Assembly (NCBI GenBank): GCA_938005745.1 | Contig: CALLMM010000001.1 | Span: forward strand, 186,001-250,000 | Source of the DNA: an uncultured Chthonomonadales bacterium | GTDB lineage: Bacteria; Armatimonadota; Chthonomonadetes; Chthonomonadales; CAJBBX01 | DNA: 64,000 bases | Direction of reading: 5' to 3' | In this document: piece by piece, positions 7,633-16,388 of the stretch | Layout: each line of letters opens with the position of its first letter | Numbering within the stretch: position 1 is the first letter of the stretch | Position numbers and translations under genes: made by a program | The notes under the pieces: model-generated | Told to the model about the DNA's origin: nothing | What the model saw: the letters and a program-made list of their open reading frames with translations, nothing else | The model's database searches: none

Positions 7633-9273
7633 TCAGGGAGCGGCGTCCAGATAGACCGGCTCGCCCCGGCGCAGGCGCAGGCTCACCCTGCCGTTCTCGC
7701 TCTGCGCCATCGTCTCGACGCCGTCGCGGGAGGTGATCCGCACACGCGACCAGGGAACGGAGACTGAAACCTTCCCGGACGAATCGCCGCCCGAGCGGGC
7801 GTTCCAGACGACCAGCGCGCTTCTGCCGTCTCCGGCGAAGCGGGCGATCCAGCGATCCGGTCCCGATTCGACCAGACGGTCGAACTTCAGCCCCTCCAGC
7901 CGCTCGGTCATCGTCCGGTAGGCGATGTAGGCGGGCTTCACCGTTCCGTCGGCGCGCAGCAGCCCGTAGGAGGTCTGATCGGTGTCCTTCCAGGTGTACC
8001 AGAAGACCTTCTCGACGCCATACGCCAGATTGAGCATGTAGTAGCGCACCAGCAGGTTCGCCTGTTCGTCTTCGGTGGCGAACATCTGGTCGGGCGTCTC
8101 AATGGATCGGGCGGAGGCGTATCCCGCCTCGGTGTTCCAGAGCGGACGCGAACCGGCTTGCCTGCGGGCGCCCGCCAGCGTCTCCTGCAGGGTCAGATTG
8201 CGCCGTCCCGGGTTCTTCTCTTCGGGGGACCAGATGCGGCGCGGGCGCGACTGCCAGTCGGTCCAGTAGAAGTGTCCGGCGACGATGCCCACCCGGTTTT
8301 TGCCGATGCCCGACAGACGGCGTCCCGCGTAGGGGTTGTCGTTCTGCGGCTCAACGTACCCCTCCTCCGCGTCGGTCAGAAAGTTGACCGGAATATCTCC
8401 CGGCGCAATCAGCACGGCGTCCGACAGATGGGCGTCGAGGGCGGCGCGGGTATGGAGGATCATCTTCTGGTAGGCTTCGATCTTGGGGAAACGGGGCGTA
8501 TTCCATCCCCGGAAGAGGCTGCCCTCCGCCTCCGACCACAGCTCGTAGTGAAGCACCCCCAGCGGCTTGAACCGCTCCGCCACCACCCCGACGAACTTCT
8601 CGAACTCGTCCCAGTGATCGTCGTCCGGCGGATACATCTCGGTGCGCGCCTCGTCGCCGACGTAGCTGCCGATCCTGCCCCGGTTCGCCCAGCGGGGCGT
8701 GCTGCGCAGATGGATGATGACGCGTATCTTGCGTTTGATCGCCTCTTTGACGGTAACATCGTACCCGTAGTCGGGCGCGCCGGGCGTGAACCAGTAGGCT
8801 CCGGGCTGACGCTCCGCCCATCCCCAGGGGATGGAGAACTGGATCCAGGCGACGCCCATATCGTGAAAGAGGTCCCACTCGCCGGTTGCCAGCGGGGCGC
8901 GAGCGGTTCCGAAGGGCGAGTTATCGCGAAAGTCGGAAGCGGCGCGGGGGCGCGCCACCGCGATATCCACGCGGACGGTCTTTCCGTTCGGCGGATCTGC
9001 GCTCAGGCGGTACCACCCAGGCGACAGCCTCCCCGCCGAGAGCGTCTCGTTCGTTACCGTCGCCTCCCGGCTCATCTTCCCGTCGGGGAAGGGCGCGGGT
9101 CTTCCGGCGGCGTCGGTCAGAGAGAGGCGCACCGCTGCGCCGTTCTCGAGTCCATCGGTGCGAAGCGTAACCTCCTCCTCGGTCGAGAAGACGTTCCCTG
9201 CCCGATTGGTGATCAGTTCCGCCTGCGGCTGCGGAAACAGCAGCAACAGGACAAACAGCAGCAGAGACATCAT
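7633..9273 (-). CDS. Secreted clan-A-like glycoside hydrolase
   Basis: This 546-aa protein begins with a hydrophobic signal sequence (MMSLLLFVLLLLFPQPQA). An N-terminal beta domain (about 20-110) is followed by a TIM-barrel glycosidase domain. LHYELWSEAEG places a candidate acid/base at Glu248 and LWNTEAGY a candidate nucleophile at Glu382, the spacing and local motifs expected of retaining clan GH-A enzymes such as GH39 or GH5 relatives. The C-terminal 80 residues form another beta domain. The substrate cannot be read from the sequence. The gene starts 10 bp after the sugar-transport permease gene, with AAGGAG before the ATG, and ends at a clear terminator. The pair therefore forms an operon, and the enzyme may supply sugar to the transporter. 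Confidence 0.82.
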   Translation of the reverse strand: MMSLLLFVLLLLFPQPQAELITNRAGNVFSTEEEVTLRTDGLENGAAVRLSLTDAAGRPAPFPDGKMSREATVTNETLSAGRLSPGWYRLSADPPNGKTVRVDIAVARPRAASDFRDNSPFGTARAPLATGEWDLFHDMGVAWIQFSIPWGWAERQPGAYWFTPGAPDYGYDVTVKEAIKRKIRVIIHLRSTPRWANRGRIGSYVGDEARTEMYPPDDDHWDEFEKFVGVVAERFKPLGVLHYELWSEAEGSLFRGWNTPRFPKIEAYQKMILHTRAALDAHLSDAVLIAPGDIPVNFLTDAEEGYVEPQNDNPYAGRRLSGIGKNRVGIVAGHFYWTDWQSRPRRIWSPEEKNPGRRNLTLQETLAGARRQAGSRPLWNTEAGYASARSIETPDQMFATEDEQANLLVRYYMLNLAYGVEKVFWYTWKDTDQTSYGLLRADGTVKPAYIAYRTMTERLEGLKFDRLVESGPDRWIARFAGDGRSALVVWNARSGGDSSGKVSVSVPWSRVRITSRDGVETMAQSENGRVSLRLRRGEPVYLDAAP

Positions 9274-9283
9274 GGCTCCTTTT

Positions 9284-10126
9284 TCAGCCTTTCAGTCCGG
9301 TCAGCGCGATCCCCTGAATAAAGGTGCGCTGCGCCAGGAAGAAGAGAATCAGCATCGGCAGCGTGATGACGGTCGCCGCCGCCATCAATAGATTCCACTC
9401 GCCGCCATGCCGTCCCAGAAACGCCTGCAGTCCCAGCGCCAGCGTGTACTGTTTTTCGCTGTGCAGGTAGATCAGCGGGTTGAGAAAGTCCATCCAGGCG
9501 GCGGTAAAGGCGAACAGCGCGACGGTCGCGATCGCCGGTCTGGCGATGGGAACCACGACCCGCCACAGAATTCCCGCCTCCGAACAGCCGTCTATCCGCG
9601 CCGCATCCGAAAGCTCCTGGGGGATGGTCAGAAAGAACTGGCGCAGCAGGAAGATCGAGAAGGCGTTGCCCAGAAAAGCAGGCACAATCAGCGGCAGAAA
9701 GGTTCCCGTCCAGCCCAGCCAGCGAAAGATCAGAAAGACCGGCAGCATCGTTACCTGCGCCGGCAGCATGATCGTCGCCAGCAGAACGATAAACAGCGTA
9801 TCGCGCCCGCGCCACTGCAGGCGCGCAAACCCGTAAGCCGGGAACGCCGCCGAGAAGACCGTTCCGACCGTCGTCAGCACGCAGATCAGCAACGTATTGC
9901 GCAGGTAGAGCAGAAAGGGAAAGGATGCCAGCGCCTCCGGGTAGTTGCTCCATACCATCGGACGAGGAATCCAGACCATTCGTTCCGTGAAGATCTGCGA
10001 TTCCGCCTTCAGAGAGGTGGAGAGCATCCAGAGAAACGGTCCGACGAAGACCGCCGTGAAGAAGAGAAGCGCAGCGTAGGTCAGCGCGGCGCGAAGATAG
10101 AGCTGCGTTCGGGAGCGTTTGAGCAT
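9284..10126 (-). CDS. Carbohydrate ABC transporter permease, MalG/AraQ type
   Basis: This 280-aa membrane protein has about six transmembrane segments and the binding-protein-dependent permease signature in EELSDAARIDGCSEAGILWRVVVPIARPA (E-A-A-x-x-D-G plus the loop that docks on the ATPase). FVGPFLWMLSTSLK near the N-terminus is typical of MalG-type permeases. The ATG at 10126 is chosen because the first transmembrane helix begins about 15 residues later; a longer frame upstream has no membrane or domain character. Its usual partners, a MalF-type permease, a solute-binding lipoprotein and the ATPase, are not adjacent, since the next gene upstream is divergent. It would have to pair with subunits encoded elsewhere. 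Confidence 0.9.
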   Translation of the reverse strand: MLKRSRTQLYLRAALTYAALLFFTAVFVGPFLWMLSTSLKAESQIFTERMVWIPRPMVWSNYPEALASFPFLLYLRNTLLICVLTTVGTVFSAAFPAYGFARLQWRGRDTLFIVLLATIMLPAQVTMLPVFLIFRWLGWTGTFLPLIVPAFLGNAFSIFLLRQFFLTIPQELSDAARIDGCSEAGILWRVVVPIARPAIATVALFAFTAAWMDFLNPLIYLHSEKQYTLALGLQAFLGRHGGEWNLLMAAATVITLPMLILFFLAQRTFIQGIALTGLKG

Positions 10127-10275
10127 GGCTGCTGTCTCGAGTGGCGGAAGATGGGAGTCGATTCGACGACGGAGGCGGGCTTTCCTGCGGGGCGAAACTG
10201 GTCGGGGCGGGTCTGCGTCGGGTACAATCCCAATCGGTCGGAACCATTCACGCCGGGAGGTCAGCAGCGGAGAGC

Positions 10276-11052
10276 ATGAGCAGGTCAATGGCACAGATCG
10301 AAGCGGTGAAGGCGATTGTCGTGGAAGCCGGAAAGCGCGCCCTGTCGCGCTGGGGAGCGGTGGAGGCGGAGAAGAAGGCGGATATGAGCCTGGTCACGGC
10401 GGTAGACCGCGAGACGGAGCAGTTTGTGGAGGAGGAGTTAAACCGCCTCTATCCGGGATACGCCTTTGTCGGAGAGGAGTACGGCTGGCGCGGACCGGAG
10501 GATGCGCCGGTCTGGGCGTGCGATCCGATTGACGGCACGACCAATTTCGTGGTCGGAATGCCGCACTGGTGCGTCTCGGTCGGTCTGGTTGAGGACGGCG
10601 TCCCGCTGCTGGGTGCGATCTACCTGCCGGTTCTGGAGGAGCTTTTCTGGGCGGTGCGCGGTGAGGGCGCCTACTGCAACGGAACGCGCCTGCACGCCAG
10701 AGACCGCGACTATCTGGAGATCGAAGACACCCTCTGCATGACCAGCAACAGCCTCAAAACGCTGACGGCGGAGGCGATTCCCGGACGGCTGCGCTGTCTG
10801 GGGAGCATTGCGGCGGAACTGGCGTATACGGCGCGGGGCAGTCTGTGCGCGACGGTCGGGCTGCATGAGGGGATTGTGGACATCGCCGCCGCCCTCTGCA
10901 TCTGCTTTGAGGCGGGCTGCGAGTTTCGCTATCTGCGCGGACCGCAGGTGGATATCGGCGCGCTGGTGCATGCGCGGCGCACCACCGAACACTTTGTCTA
11001 CGGTCCGCCGCGTATAACCGCCTACCTGCAGAAGACCCTGCGCGTTCGATAG
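10276..11052 (+). CDS. Inositol-monophosphatase-family phosphatase
   Basis: The 258-aa product has the metal-binding motifs of the lithium-sensitive sugar phosphatase family: GEE (residues about 70-72), WACDPIDGTTNF (the D-P-I-D-G-T core) and HEGIVDIAAA as the second Asp site, where many relatives have W-D-x-A-A. Likely substrates are inositol 1-phosphate, histidinol phosphate or 3'-phosphoadenosine nucleotides; the sequence does not decide between them. The ATG at 10276 follows GGAGAGC; an ATG at 10288 is a second candidate. A TACAAT box at 10223-10228 fits a -10 element but its -35 partner is weak. The gene is divergent from the ABC permease. A repeat and a new promoter-like TATACT follow it, so it probably does not continue into the next operon. 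Confidence 0.88.
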   Translation: MSRSMAQIEAVKAIVVEAGKRALSRWGAVEAEKKADMSLVTAVDRETEQFVEEELNRLYPGYAFVGEEYGWRGPEDAPVWACDPIDGTTNFVVGMPHWCVSVGLVEDGVPLLGAIYLPVLEELFWAVRGEGAYCNGTRLHARDRDYLEIEDTLCMTSNSLKTLTAEAIPGRLRCLGSIAAELAYTARGSLCATVGLHEGIVDIAAALCICFEAGCEFRYLRGPQVDIGALVHARRTTEHFVYGPPRITAYLQKTLRVR

Positions 11053-11082
11053 AGACGGCTCCTCCTGGATGAGCGACCCCCT

Positions 11083-11124
11083 CTGTCATGGCGAGGGAGG
11101 CGACAGCCGACCGAAGCCATCTCA
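11083..11124. repeat. Dispersed intergenic repeat, single copy (inverse orientation)
   Basis: The segment contains TGTCATGGCGAGGGAGGCG, then GCCGACCGAAGCCATCTCA, and matches the family seen at 22853, 41512, 51916 and 62410. It lies in the 244-bp gap between the phosphatase and the TIM-barrel gene. The rest of that gap holds only a candidate -10 box TATACT at 11252-11257 for the downstream operon, with a weak -35. Confidence 0.75.
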
Positions 11125-11296
11125 GTCCTGACAGCAGGAATGACAGCGATGGATTTAAATTCATCGCTGCAGGAACCATCATGAACACCCGTACAGAGCA
11201 GAGGGAGAGGACTTGGACGACGCCGTTTTCATCCTGTTCCCCCGGATCGGGTATACTAACCCACTAAACCAACGTACAGCATGATGGGAGAGCGGC

Positions 11297-12193
11297 ATGG
11301 GCAGCACACGCAGAGAGTTTCTGACGGCGGCGACGGCGACCCCGATCCTGCTGGCGTCGTCCCTGTCGGCGAACGGGCAGGATGACCAGACGAAAGAGCC
11401 GCCGCCGCCCGCCTATCGTCTTGCCATCAATCTGGAGATCATGTTTCCGCGCGAGATGCCCTACGAAGAGCGGATCGTGCAGGTCGCGAAATGCGGAGCC
11501 AGACACTACGGGTTCTGGGGATGGCAGGGCAAGAACCTCGAAAAGATGCTGGAGATGCAGGCGAAGCACGATCTGAAATGCGTCAGTATCACCGGCAACC
11601 CGAAAACCGGATGGGGAACGGGGCTGACGAAGACCGGGGCGGAGCAGGCGTTTCTGGAGGACTTCGAGGAGTGCTGTCAGGTCGCCAACCGCTTCGGGTG
11701 CGATAACCTGATCACTTTCGTCGGCGCAGTCCAGAAAGACTTTCCGAAGGAGATACAGCAGGAGCAGATCATCGCCGGGTTGAAGAGAGCAGGCGAGATC
11801 GCGAAGAAGTACAACGTCTATCTGACGCTGGAGCCGCTGAACCGGGTCGAGTCGCCCCAGATGACGATGCTGACCTCCGCCGAGGCGTTTCTGTACTGCG
11901 CGGAGACCAACCATCCGCATGTGAAGGTGGACTACGATATCTACCACCGGCAGCTTGGCGAGGGCAACGTGCTGAACAATCTGCGCGTCGGGCTGGAGAA
12001 GGGCTACATTCGCTTTATCGAGGTCGGGGACGTGCCGGGACGCCGCGAGCCGGGCAGCGGCGAGACCAACTACCACAATATCTTTCGTTTCCTGCGGCGG
12101 GTCGGGTACACGGGCTATATCGGCATGGAGCATGGCAGCACCTCCACGCCGCAGCACGCCTGGGATGTTACCCGCAGGCTGGCAGGGCTGTAA
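11297..12193 (+). CDS. Tat-exported TIM-barrel protein, hydroxypyruvate-isomerase-like
   Basis: The 298-aa protein starts with a twin-arginine signal (STRREFLTAATATPILLASS), so it is probably exported folded. The rest is an AP-endonuclease-2/xylose-isomerase-type TIM barrel. LTLEPLNRVE and FIEVGDVPGRREPGSGETNY carry the metal-binding Glu and the loop typical of hydroxypyruvate isomerase and related sugar isomerases, and YIGMEHG supplies the last conserved Glu. The substrate is not certain; 3-keto-sugar or hydroxypyruvate isomerisation are both possible. A GGGAGAGCGGC site precedes the ATG. It is the first gene of a long rightward run to 17511 in which gaps are 41 bp or less, preceded by a TATACT box at 11252. 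Confidence 0.85.
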   Translation: MGSTRREFLTAATATPILLASSLSANGQDDQTKEPPPPAYRLAINLEIMFPREMPYEERIVQVAKCGARHYGFWGWQGKNLEKMLEMQAKHDLKCVSITGNPKTGWGTGLTKTGAEQAFLEDFEECCQVANRFGCDNLITFVGAVQKDFPKEIQQEQIIAGLKRAGEIAKKYNVYLTLEPLNRVESPQMTMLTSAEAFLYCAETNHPHVKVDYDIYHRQLGEGNVLNNLRVGLEKGYIRFIEVGDVPGRREPGSGETNYHNIFRFLRRVGYTGYIGMEHGSTSTPQHAWDVTRRLAGL

Positions 12194-12234
12194 GCATAGC
12201 ATGCGCGGTCTGCGCGCACAGGAGAGCATAAGGA

Positions 12235-12540
12235 ATGCCTGAGTCTGTGAAGGTTGCCAATGTGAGCGATCTCCCGGAGGGAACAGGGCTGGTCGTGGAT
12301 GTGAAAGGCGCGGAGATCGCGCTGTTCAAGGTGGATGACAACGTCTACGCCATCGAGAACGAGTGCCCGCATCGCGAGGGTCCGCTGGGCGACGGCGATC
12401 TAGACGGAGAGATCGTCACCTGCCCGTTCCACGCCTGGGAGGTCAATGTCCGCACCGGCGAGGTCGTCATGAACCCGGCGATCTGCGCGAAGACCTACCC
12501 CTGCCGCGTCGAGGACGGCGCGGTCTATGTCGAAGTCTGA
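12235..12540 (+). CDS. Rieske [2Fe-2S] ferredoxin
   Basis: The 101-aa protein is a stand-alone Rieske domain. The cluster ligands are visible as CPHREG and CPFHAWEV (C-x-H and C-x-x-H, separated by about 17 residues). It lacks a signal peptide or membrane anchor and is the size of dioxygenase-type or NirD-like Rieske ferredoxins, which pass electrons to an oxygenase or reductase. No partner reductase lies beside it. The PhyH-like oxygenase further down the same run is a 2-oxoglutarate type that would not normally need it. The gene is 41 bp from the TIM-barrel gene and 21 bp from queE. Confidence 0.9.
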   Translation: MPESVKVANVSDLPEGTGLVVDVKGAEIALFKVDDNVYAIENECPHREGPLGDGDLDGEIVTCPFHAWEVNVRTGEVVMNPAICAKTYPCRVEDGAVYVEV

Positions 12541-12561
12541 CCGCCGCCTCTCCGGAAGACG

Positions 12562-13344
12562 ATGGCGACGCTGATACCCGACGCGACGCAGACGAAGGCG
12601 CATCTGACGGAGATGTTCGCCAGCGTTCAGGGAGAGGGTCCCTGGGTGGGCGAGCGGCAGCTCTTCGTCCGCTTTCTGGGCTGCAATCTGGACTGTCTCT
12701 ACTGCGACGTCCCGGAGACCAAGACCCGTCAGAGCCGCTGCCGGATCGAGGAGGAGCCGGGATCGTGGCGGTTTGAGTGGGCGGAGAACCCGTTCACCGT
12801 CGCCGACCTGATGCGCCATCTGGAGCGTTTCGGCTCCCCCGCGCTCTACCATGCGGTCGCGGTAACGGGCGGGGAGCCGCTGCTGCATCACCGCTTTCTG
12901 GCAAACTGGTTTCCCGCGCTGCGCCGGGCAGGCTATCGGATCTATCTGGAGACCAGCGGCGAACTGCACGCAAGGATGGAGCGCGTGGCGTCGTGGGTGG
13001 ACTTCTGCGCGATGGACATCAAGCTCCCCTCCAGCAGCGGCGAAAAACCGCTCTGGCAGGCGCACCGCGCCTTCCTGCAGGTCTGCCGGGATGCCGGGAT
13101 CGCCACCTTCGCCAAGGCGGTTGTCGGGCATAACAGCACGGAAGAGGAGATCGCGGAGAGCGCGCGCATCGCGGCGGAGGTCTGGAGCGAGGTGACGCTG
13201 GTTCTGCAGCCGGTAACGCCGTTTGGAGCGGTTACGCAGGCTCCCACCGCCGCGCAGATGCTCCGCTTCCAACAGGTCGCGCTGGCGGTTCATCCGCGCG
13301 TGCGCGTCATCCCGCAGACGCATAAGCTGCTGGGCGCGCTGTAG
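12562..13344 (+). CDS. queE: QueE, 7-carboxy-7-deazaguanine synthase (radical SAM)
   Basis: This 260-aa radical-SAM enzyme has the QueE N-terminus [19 protein letters not shown], followed directly by the cluster motif CNLDCLYCD (C-x3-C-x2-C). VTGGEPLLH is the SAM-binding GGE motif and [12 protein letters not shown] is typical of QueE. The reaction is ring contraction of 6-carboxy-tetrahydropterin to 7-carboxy-7-deazaguanine, the second committed step of queuosine and other 7-deazaguanine synthesis. The gene is followed by queC after 19 bp. QueD and QueF are not in the window. Confidence 0.95.
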   Translation: MATLIPDATQTKAHLTEMFASVQGEGPWVGERQLFVRFLGCNLDCLYCDVPETKTRQSRCRIEEEPGSWRFEWAENPFTVADLMRHLERFGSPALYHAVAVTGGEPLLHHRFLANWFPALRRAGYRIYLETSGELHARMERVASWVDFCAMDIKLPSSSGEKPLWQAHRAFLQVCRDAGIATFAKAVVGHNSTEEEIAESARIAAEVWSEVTLVLQPVTPFGAVTQAPTAAQMLRFQQVALAVHPRVRVIPQTHKLLGAL

Positions 13345-13363
13345 GAGAGGAGAGAGGCGCAGT

Positions 13364-14053
13364 ATGGGCGAACTGGCGGTCGTGCTGGTGTCGGGGGGGA
13401 TGGACAGCGCGGTAACGGCGGCGTCGGCGCGCGCCGACGGCTATGATCTGCGCTTTCTGCACCTGAACTACGGGCAGCGCACCGAAAAACGCGAACTGAA
13501 GGCGTTCCACGACATCGCCGACCACTACGGCGTGCCGGCTTCCGGGCGGCTGGTCGCCTCCATCGCCTATCTGGCGCAGATCGGCGGCTCCTCTTTGACC
13601 GACCCCAACATACCCGTCGCCGAAGCCGACCTCTCCAATCCCGACATTCCCTCCTCCTACGTCCCGTTTCGCAACGCGCATCTCCTCTCCATCGCCGTAA
13701 GCTGGGCGGAGGTGATCGGGGCGACGCGCATCTATATCGGGGCGGTCTACGAGGACTCGAGCGGCTATCCCGACTGCCGCCCGGAGTACTATGCCGCTTT
13801 TAACGAGGTGGTGCGGCTGGGAACGGCGAAAGGAGAGATACGCATCGAGACGCCGCTGATCTATCTGAAAAAAGAGGAGATCGTGCGCCGGGGCGTGGAG
13901 CTGGGCGCGCCGCTCGCGCTGACCTGGTCCTGTTATCAATCGGAAGACGAAGCCTGCGGAGTCTGCGACTCGTGCGCGCTGCGTCTGCGCGGTTTCCAGC
14001 GCGCCGGGATCGAAGACCCGATCCCCTACCGCGTTCGCCCGCGCTACGCCTGA
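13364..14053 (+). CDS. queC: QueC, 7-cyano-7-deazaguanine synthase
   Basis: This 229-aa PP-loop protein converts 7-carboxy-7-deazaguanine to preQ0 using ammonia and ATP. The ATP site is LVSGGMDSA at residues 8-16. The C-terminal zinc site is the Cys set C-x(n)-CGVCDSC, and [14 protein letters not shown] is a QueC signature. The ATG at 13364 is preceded by AGGAGAGGAGAGAGG and places the PP-loop close to the N-terminus as in the family. A longer frame upstream would run back into queE and is rejected. The next gene starts 13 bp downstream. Confidence 0.95.
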   Translation: MGELAVVLVSGGMDSAVTAASARADGYDLRFLHLNYGQRTEKRELKAFHDIADHYGVPASGRLVASIAYLAQIGGSSLTDPNIPVAEADLSNPDIPSSYVPFRNAHLLSIAVSWAEVIGATRIYIGAVYEDSSGYPDCRPEYYAAFNEVVRLGTAKGEIRIETPLIYLKKEEIVRRGVELGAPLALTWSCYQSEDEACGVCDSCALRLRGFQRAGIEDPIPYRVRPRYA

Positions 14054-14066
14054 CGCCGGAGATGCC

Positions 14067-14669
14067 ATGAACGCCCCCTTCCGACCGGATCAGATCGCCG
14101 CGGAAGCGATTCAGGAAGAGGAGACGCTCCTGTGGGCGGGCAGACCCTCGCGCCGGCGCGTTGTGCTGATCAGCATGGCGCTGCTGACGCTGGGCGCGCC
14201 GATCACCCTGCTCGCGCTCCTGTGGATCCTCATCACCCTGCTCGCCTTCCGCGCGGGCAGCGCGGGGTGGCTGATCTCGCTGACGATCGGGCTGCTGCTC
14301 CTGCTGCCGGGCGCATGCATGGCGGCGGGGTCGTTTTTTCTGCTCCGGCGCATGTCGCAGATGGTCTACGCGCTGACCGATGAGCGCGCGCTGTTTATCC
14401 GCGTCGGACGCCGGCGAAGCGTCCACTCCTACCCGCTCTCCGATCTGACCGAACTGGCGTCCGGTCTGCTGGCGGAGGGAGCCGGGAGCGGACACCTGAC
14501 GGCGGCGTTCTGGGTGAAGGCGCTGCGGCGTGCGCTGCTGGGGCGAAACGCGCTGCGACGGCTGCGGCTGGCATGGCATATCGGCTTCGTGGATATTCCG
14601 GAGGCGCGCCGCGCGTTCGGTCTTCTGCGGAGCCTGATCGGTTCCGGAACGTTATCGGACGAAGTCTGA
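14067..14669 (+). CDS. Membrane protein with a bacterial PH-like domain
   Basis: This 200-aa protein has two transmembrane segments (residues about 33-53 and 66-92), separated by a short loop, after an N-terminal EEETLLWAGRPSRR. The region after the second segment reads YALTDERALFIRVGRR, the pattern seen at the start of the conserved strand pair in small bacterial PH-like membrane proteins. The C-terminus includes HIGFVDIPEARRAFGLLRSL, which also fits that family. No enzymatic motif is visible. It lies inside the queEC-PhyH run with 13- and 16-bp gaps, so it is probably co-transcribed. Its role there is unknown. Confidence 0.65.
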   Translation: MNAPFRPDQIAAEAIQEEETLLWAGRPSRRRVVLISMALLTLGAPITLLALLWILITLLAFRAGSAGWLISLTIGLLLLLPGACMAAGSFFLLRRMSQMVYALTDERALFIRVGRRRSVHSYPLSDLTELASGLLAEGAGSGHLTAAFWVKALRRALLGRNALRRLRLAWHIGFVDIPEARRAFGLLRSLIGSGTLSDEV

Positions 14670-14685
14670 CAGAAGGAGAGACGAA

Positions 14686-15561
14686 ATGCCTGTCCTGACG
14701 GCTGACGATCTGGCTTTCTTTGATGAGCAGGGCTATGTCGTGGTGCATGACGCCGTGCCGCCGGAGAACCTGGAGGCGTGCATACAGGCGATCTGGGACT
14801 TTCTGGGCATAGACCGGCACAACCCGGACGACTGGTACCGCCCGCCGCTGCCGCGCGGCGGCATGGTGGAGATGTATCAGCATCAGGCGATGTGGGACAA
14901 CCGCCAGCATCCGCGTATCCACGAGGCGTTCGCCGACCTGTGGGGAACCGAGAAGCTGTGGGTCTCGATAGATCGGGTGAACCTGAAGCCGCCGCGACAT
15001 CCCGATCACCCGGAGTACGACTACAAGGGGTTTATCCATGTGGATAACGATCTAGCGAACCTGCACAGCCGGTATCGGGGCGCGAGGCTGGAGCCGCGCG
15101 CGCCCTTCTTCTGGGTGCAGGGCGTGCTCTACCTGACCGACACCACCCCCGATCAGGGCGGATTTCAGTGCGTGCCGGGAATGCACCGGGAGCTGAAAGA
15201 GTGGGTTGTCGGCGCGCCGCCGGACGCTCCGCTGCCCGATCTGCGCCCCGATCAGGCGATCCCCATTCCCGGCAGGGCGGGCGACCTGGTGATCTGGGAC
15301 AATATGCTGCCGCACGGCAACGGGCACAACGTCTCGGATCGCCCGCGTCTGGCGCAGTTTATCAGCATGTACCCGGCGCGTGAAACCAGTGAGGAGAGCC
15401 GCCAGCACCGCATCCGCTGCTGGCAGGAGCGCGAGCCGCCCGGTCCGCCCTCCTTTCCCGGCGATCCCCGCCGGATCGAGCAGCAGTTCGGAACCACCGC
15501 CGTGCTGACCCCGCTCGGTCGCAGACTGCTGGGGCTGGACCCCTGGGATGAGAAGAGCTGA
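14686..15561 (+). CDS. Phytanoyl-CoA dioxygenase (PhyH)-family Fe(II)/2-oxoglutarate oxygenase
   Basis: This 291-aa protein has the double-stranded beta-helix pattern of the PhyH family. FFDEQGYVVVHDAVPPE is the typical N-terminus. FIHVDNDL gives the H-x-D iron ligands. PHGNGHN gives the distal His, and RPRLAQFI the Arg that binds the 2-oxoglutarate carboxylate. All iron and co-substrate ligands are therefore present. PhyH relatives in environmental bacteria hydroxylate small metabolites and mostly lack assigned substrates. A GAAGGAGAG site precedes the ATG. The ADP-ribosylglycohydrolase gene starts 8 bp after it. Confidence 0.88.
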   Translation: MPVLTADDLAFFDEQGYVVVHDAVPPENLEACIQAIWDFLGIDRHNPDDWYRPPLPRGGMVEMYQHQAMWDNRQHPRIHEAFADLWGTEKLWVSIDRVNLKPPRHPDHPEYDYKGFIHVDNDLANLHSRYRGARLEPRAPFFWVQGVLYLTDTTPDQGGFQCVPGMHRELKEWVVGAPPDAPLPDLRPDQAIPIPGRAGDLVIWDNMLPHGNGHNVSDRPRLAQFISMYPARETSEESRQHRIRCWQEREPPGPPSFPGDPRRIEQQFGTTAVLTPLGRRLLGLDPWDEKS

Positions 15562-15569
15562 TCCGGGCA

Positions 15570-16388
15570 ATGGATCGCATTCGGGGGGCGATACTGGGGC
15601 TGGCGTGCGGGGATGCGCTGGGCGCGCCGATCGAGTTTCAGAGCAGGGAGGCGGTGCAGGCGAAATGGGGACGGCTGACGGAGATGGTCGGCGGCGGTCT
15701 CTGGATGCCGGGCGAGTGGACGGACGATACCGGCATGATGCTCTGCGTCGCGGAGGGCATTCTGGAGAACCTGGACGATCCGGTCGAGGCGGTCGGCGCG
15801 CGATTTCTGGAGTGGAGACGTGACGCCAAAGACATCGGCAACACGATCCGGGCGACGCTGGGCGGCTATCGCGGCAGCTGGGCGGAGGCGTCCCGCAGCC
15901 ATCCGAACGCAAAGATCGGGCGCGCCGCCAGCAACGGCTCGCTGATGCGCATCCTGCCGGTCGCGCTTGCAGAGAGTCGCGAGGCGGCGCAGCAGGGCGC
16001 GCGCACCGACGACACCCCCGGTCCGTCGCCCTTGCCCCCGGGATTCTGGGAGCGGCTGGAGGCGATCCCCGCGCTGCGGTATGAGCAGCTGCAGCCGAGC
16101 GGATACGCCAGCTGCGTGGTGGAGTGTCTGGAGGCGGCGGTCTGGTGCTGCCTGCACGGCGACTCGCTGGAGACGATCCTGGTGGACGTGGTCAACCTCG
16201 CCGGCGAGTCGGATACGATGGCGGCGGTTGCCGGCGGCGCGGCGGGAGCCTGCTACGGCGCGGCGGCGATCCCCCGACGCTGGCTGGAGAGGCTGTACCA
16301 GCGCGAAAGGCTGGAGCAGGTTTCAGAGAGGCTGAGCGCGCTTAGAGAGCAAGAGAGCGGGAGCGGTTCCGATGCAAAATCCCTTTGA
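15570..16388 (+). CDS. ADP-ribosylglycohydrolase (DraG-like), compact form
   Basis: The 272-aa product has the DraG-type metal sites. GDALGAPIEF is followed by WTDDT at residues 50-54. NGSLMRILPVAL follows. Near the C-terminus, GESDTMAAVAGGAAGACYG (Glu213, Asp215, Thr216) replaces the usual D-x-D-T with E-S-D-T, a conservative change. PSGYASCVVECLEAAVWCCL is the typical helix before it. The stretch between NGSLMRILPVAL and PSGY is only about 45 residues and lacks the T-H helix segment usual in this family. The protein is thus shorter than most relatives, although it keeps the active-site ends. Family members remove ADP-ribose from proteins, nucleic acids or small molecules. The last 17 bp overlap the next gene. 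Confidence 0.82.
   Translation: MDRIRGAILGLACGDALGAPIEFQSREAVQAKWGRLTEMVGGGLWMPGEWTDDTGMMLCVAEGILENLDDPVEAVGARFLEWRRDAKDIGNTIRATLGGYRGSWAEASRSHPNAKIGRAASNGSLMRILPVALAESREAAQQGARTDDTPGPSPLPPGFWERLEAIPALRYEQLQPSGYASCVVECLEAAVWCCLHGDSLETILVDVVNLAGESDTMAAVAGGAAGACYGAAAIPRRWLERLYQRERLEQVSERLSALREQESGSGSDAKSL

Noticed and set aside
13223-13363. Extended queC start overlapping queE
   Set aside because: The extra 47 residues are Arg-rich, lie in queE and would push the PP-loop away from the N-terminus.
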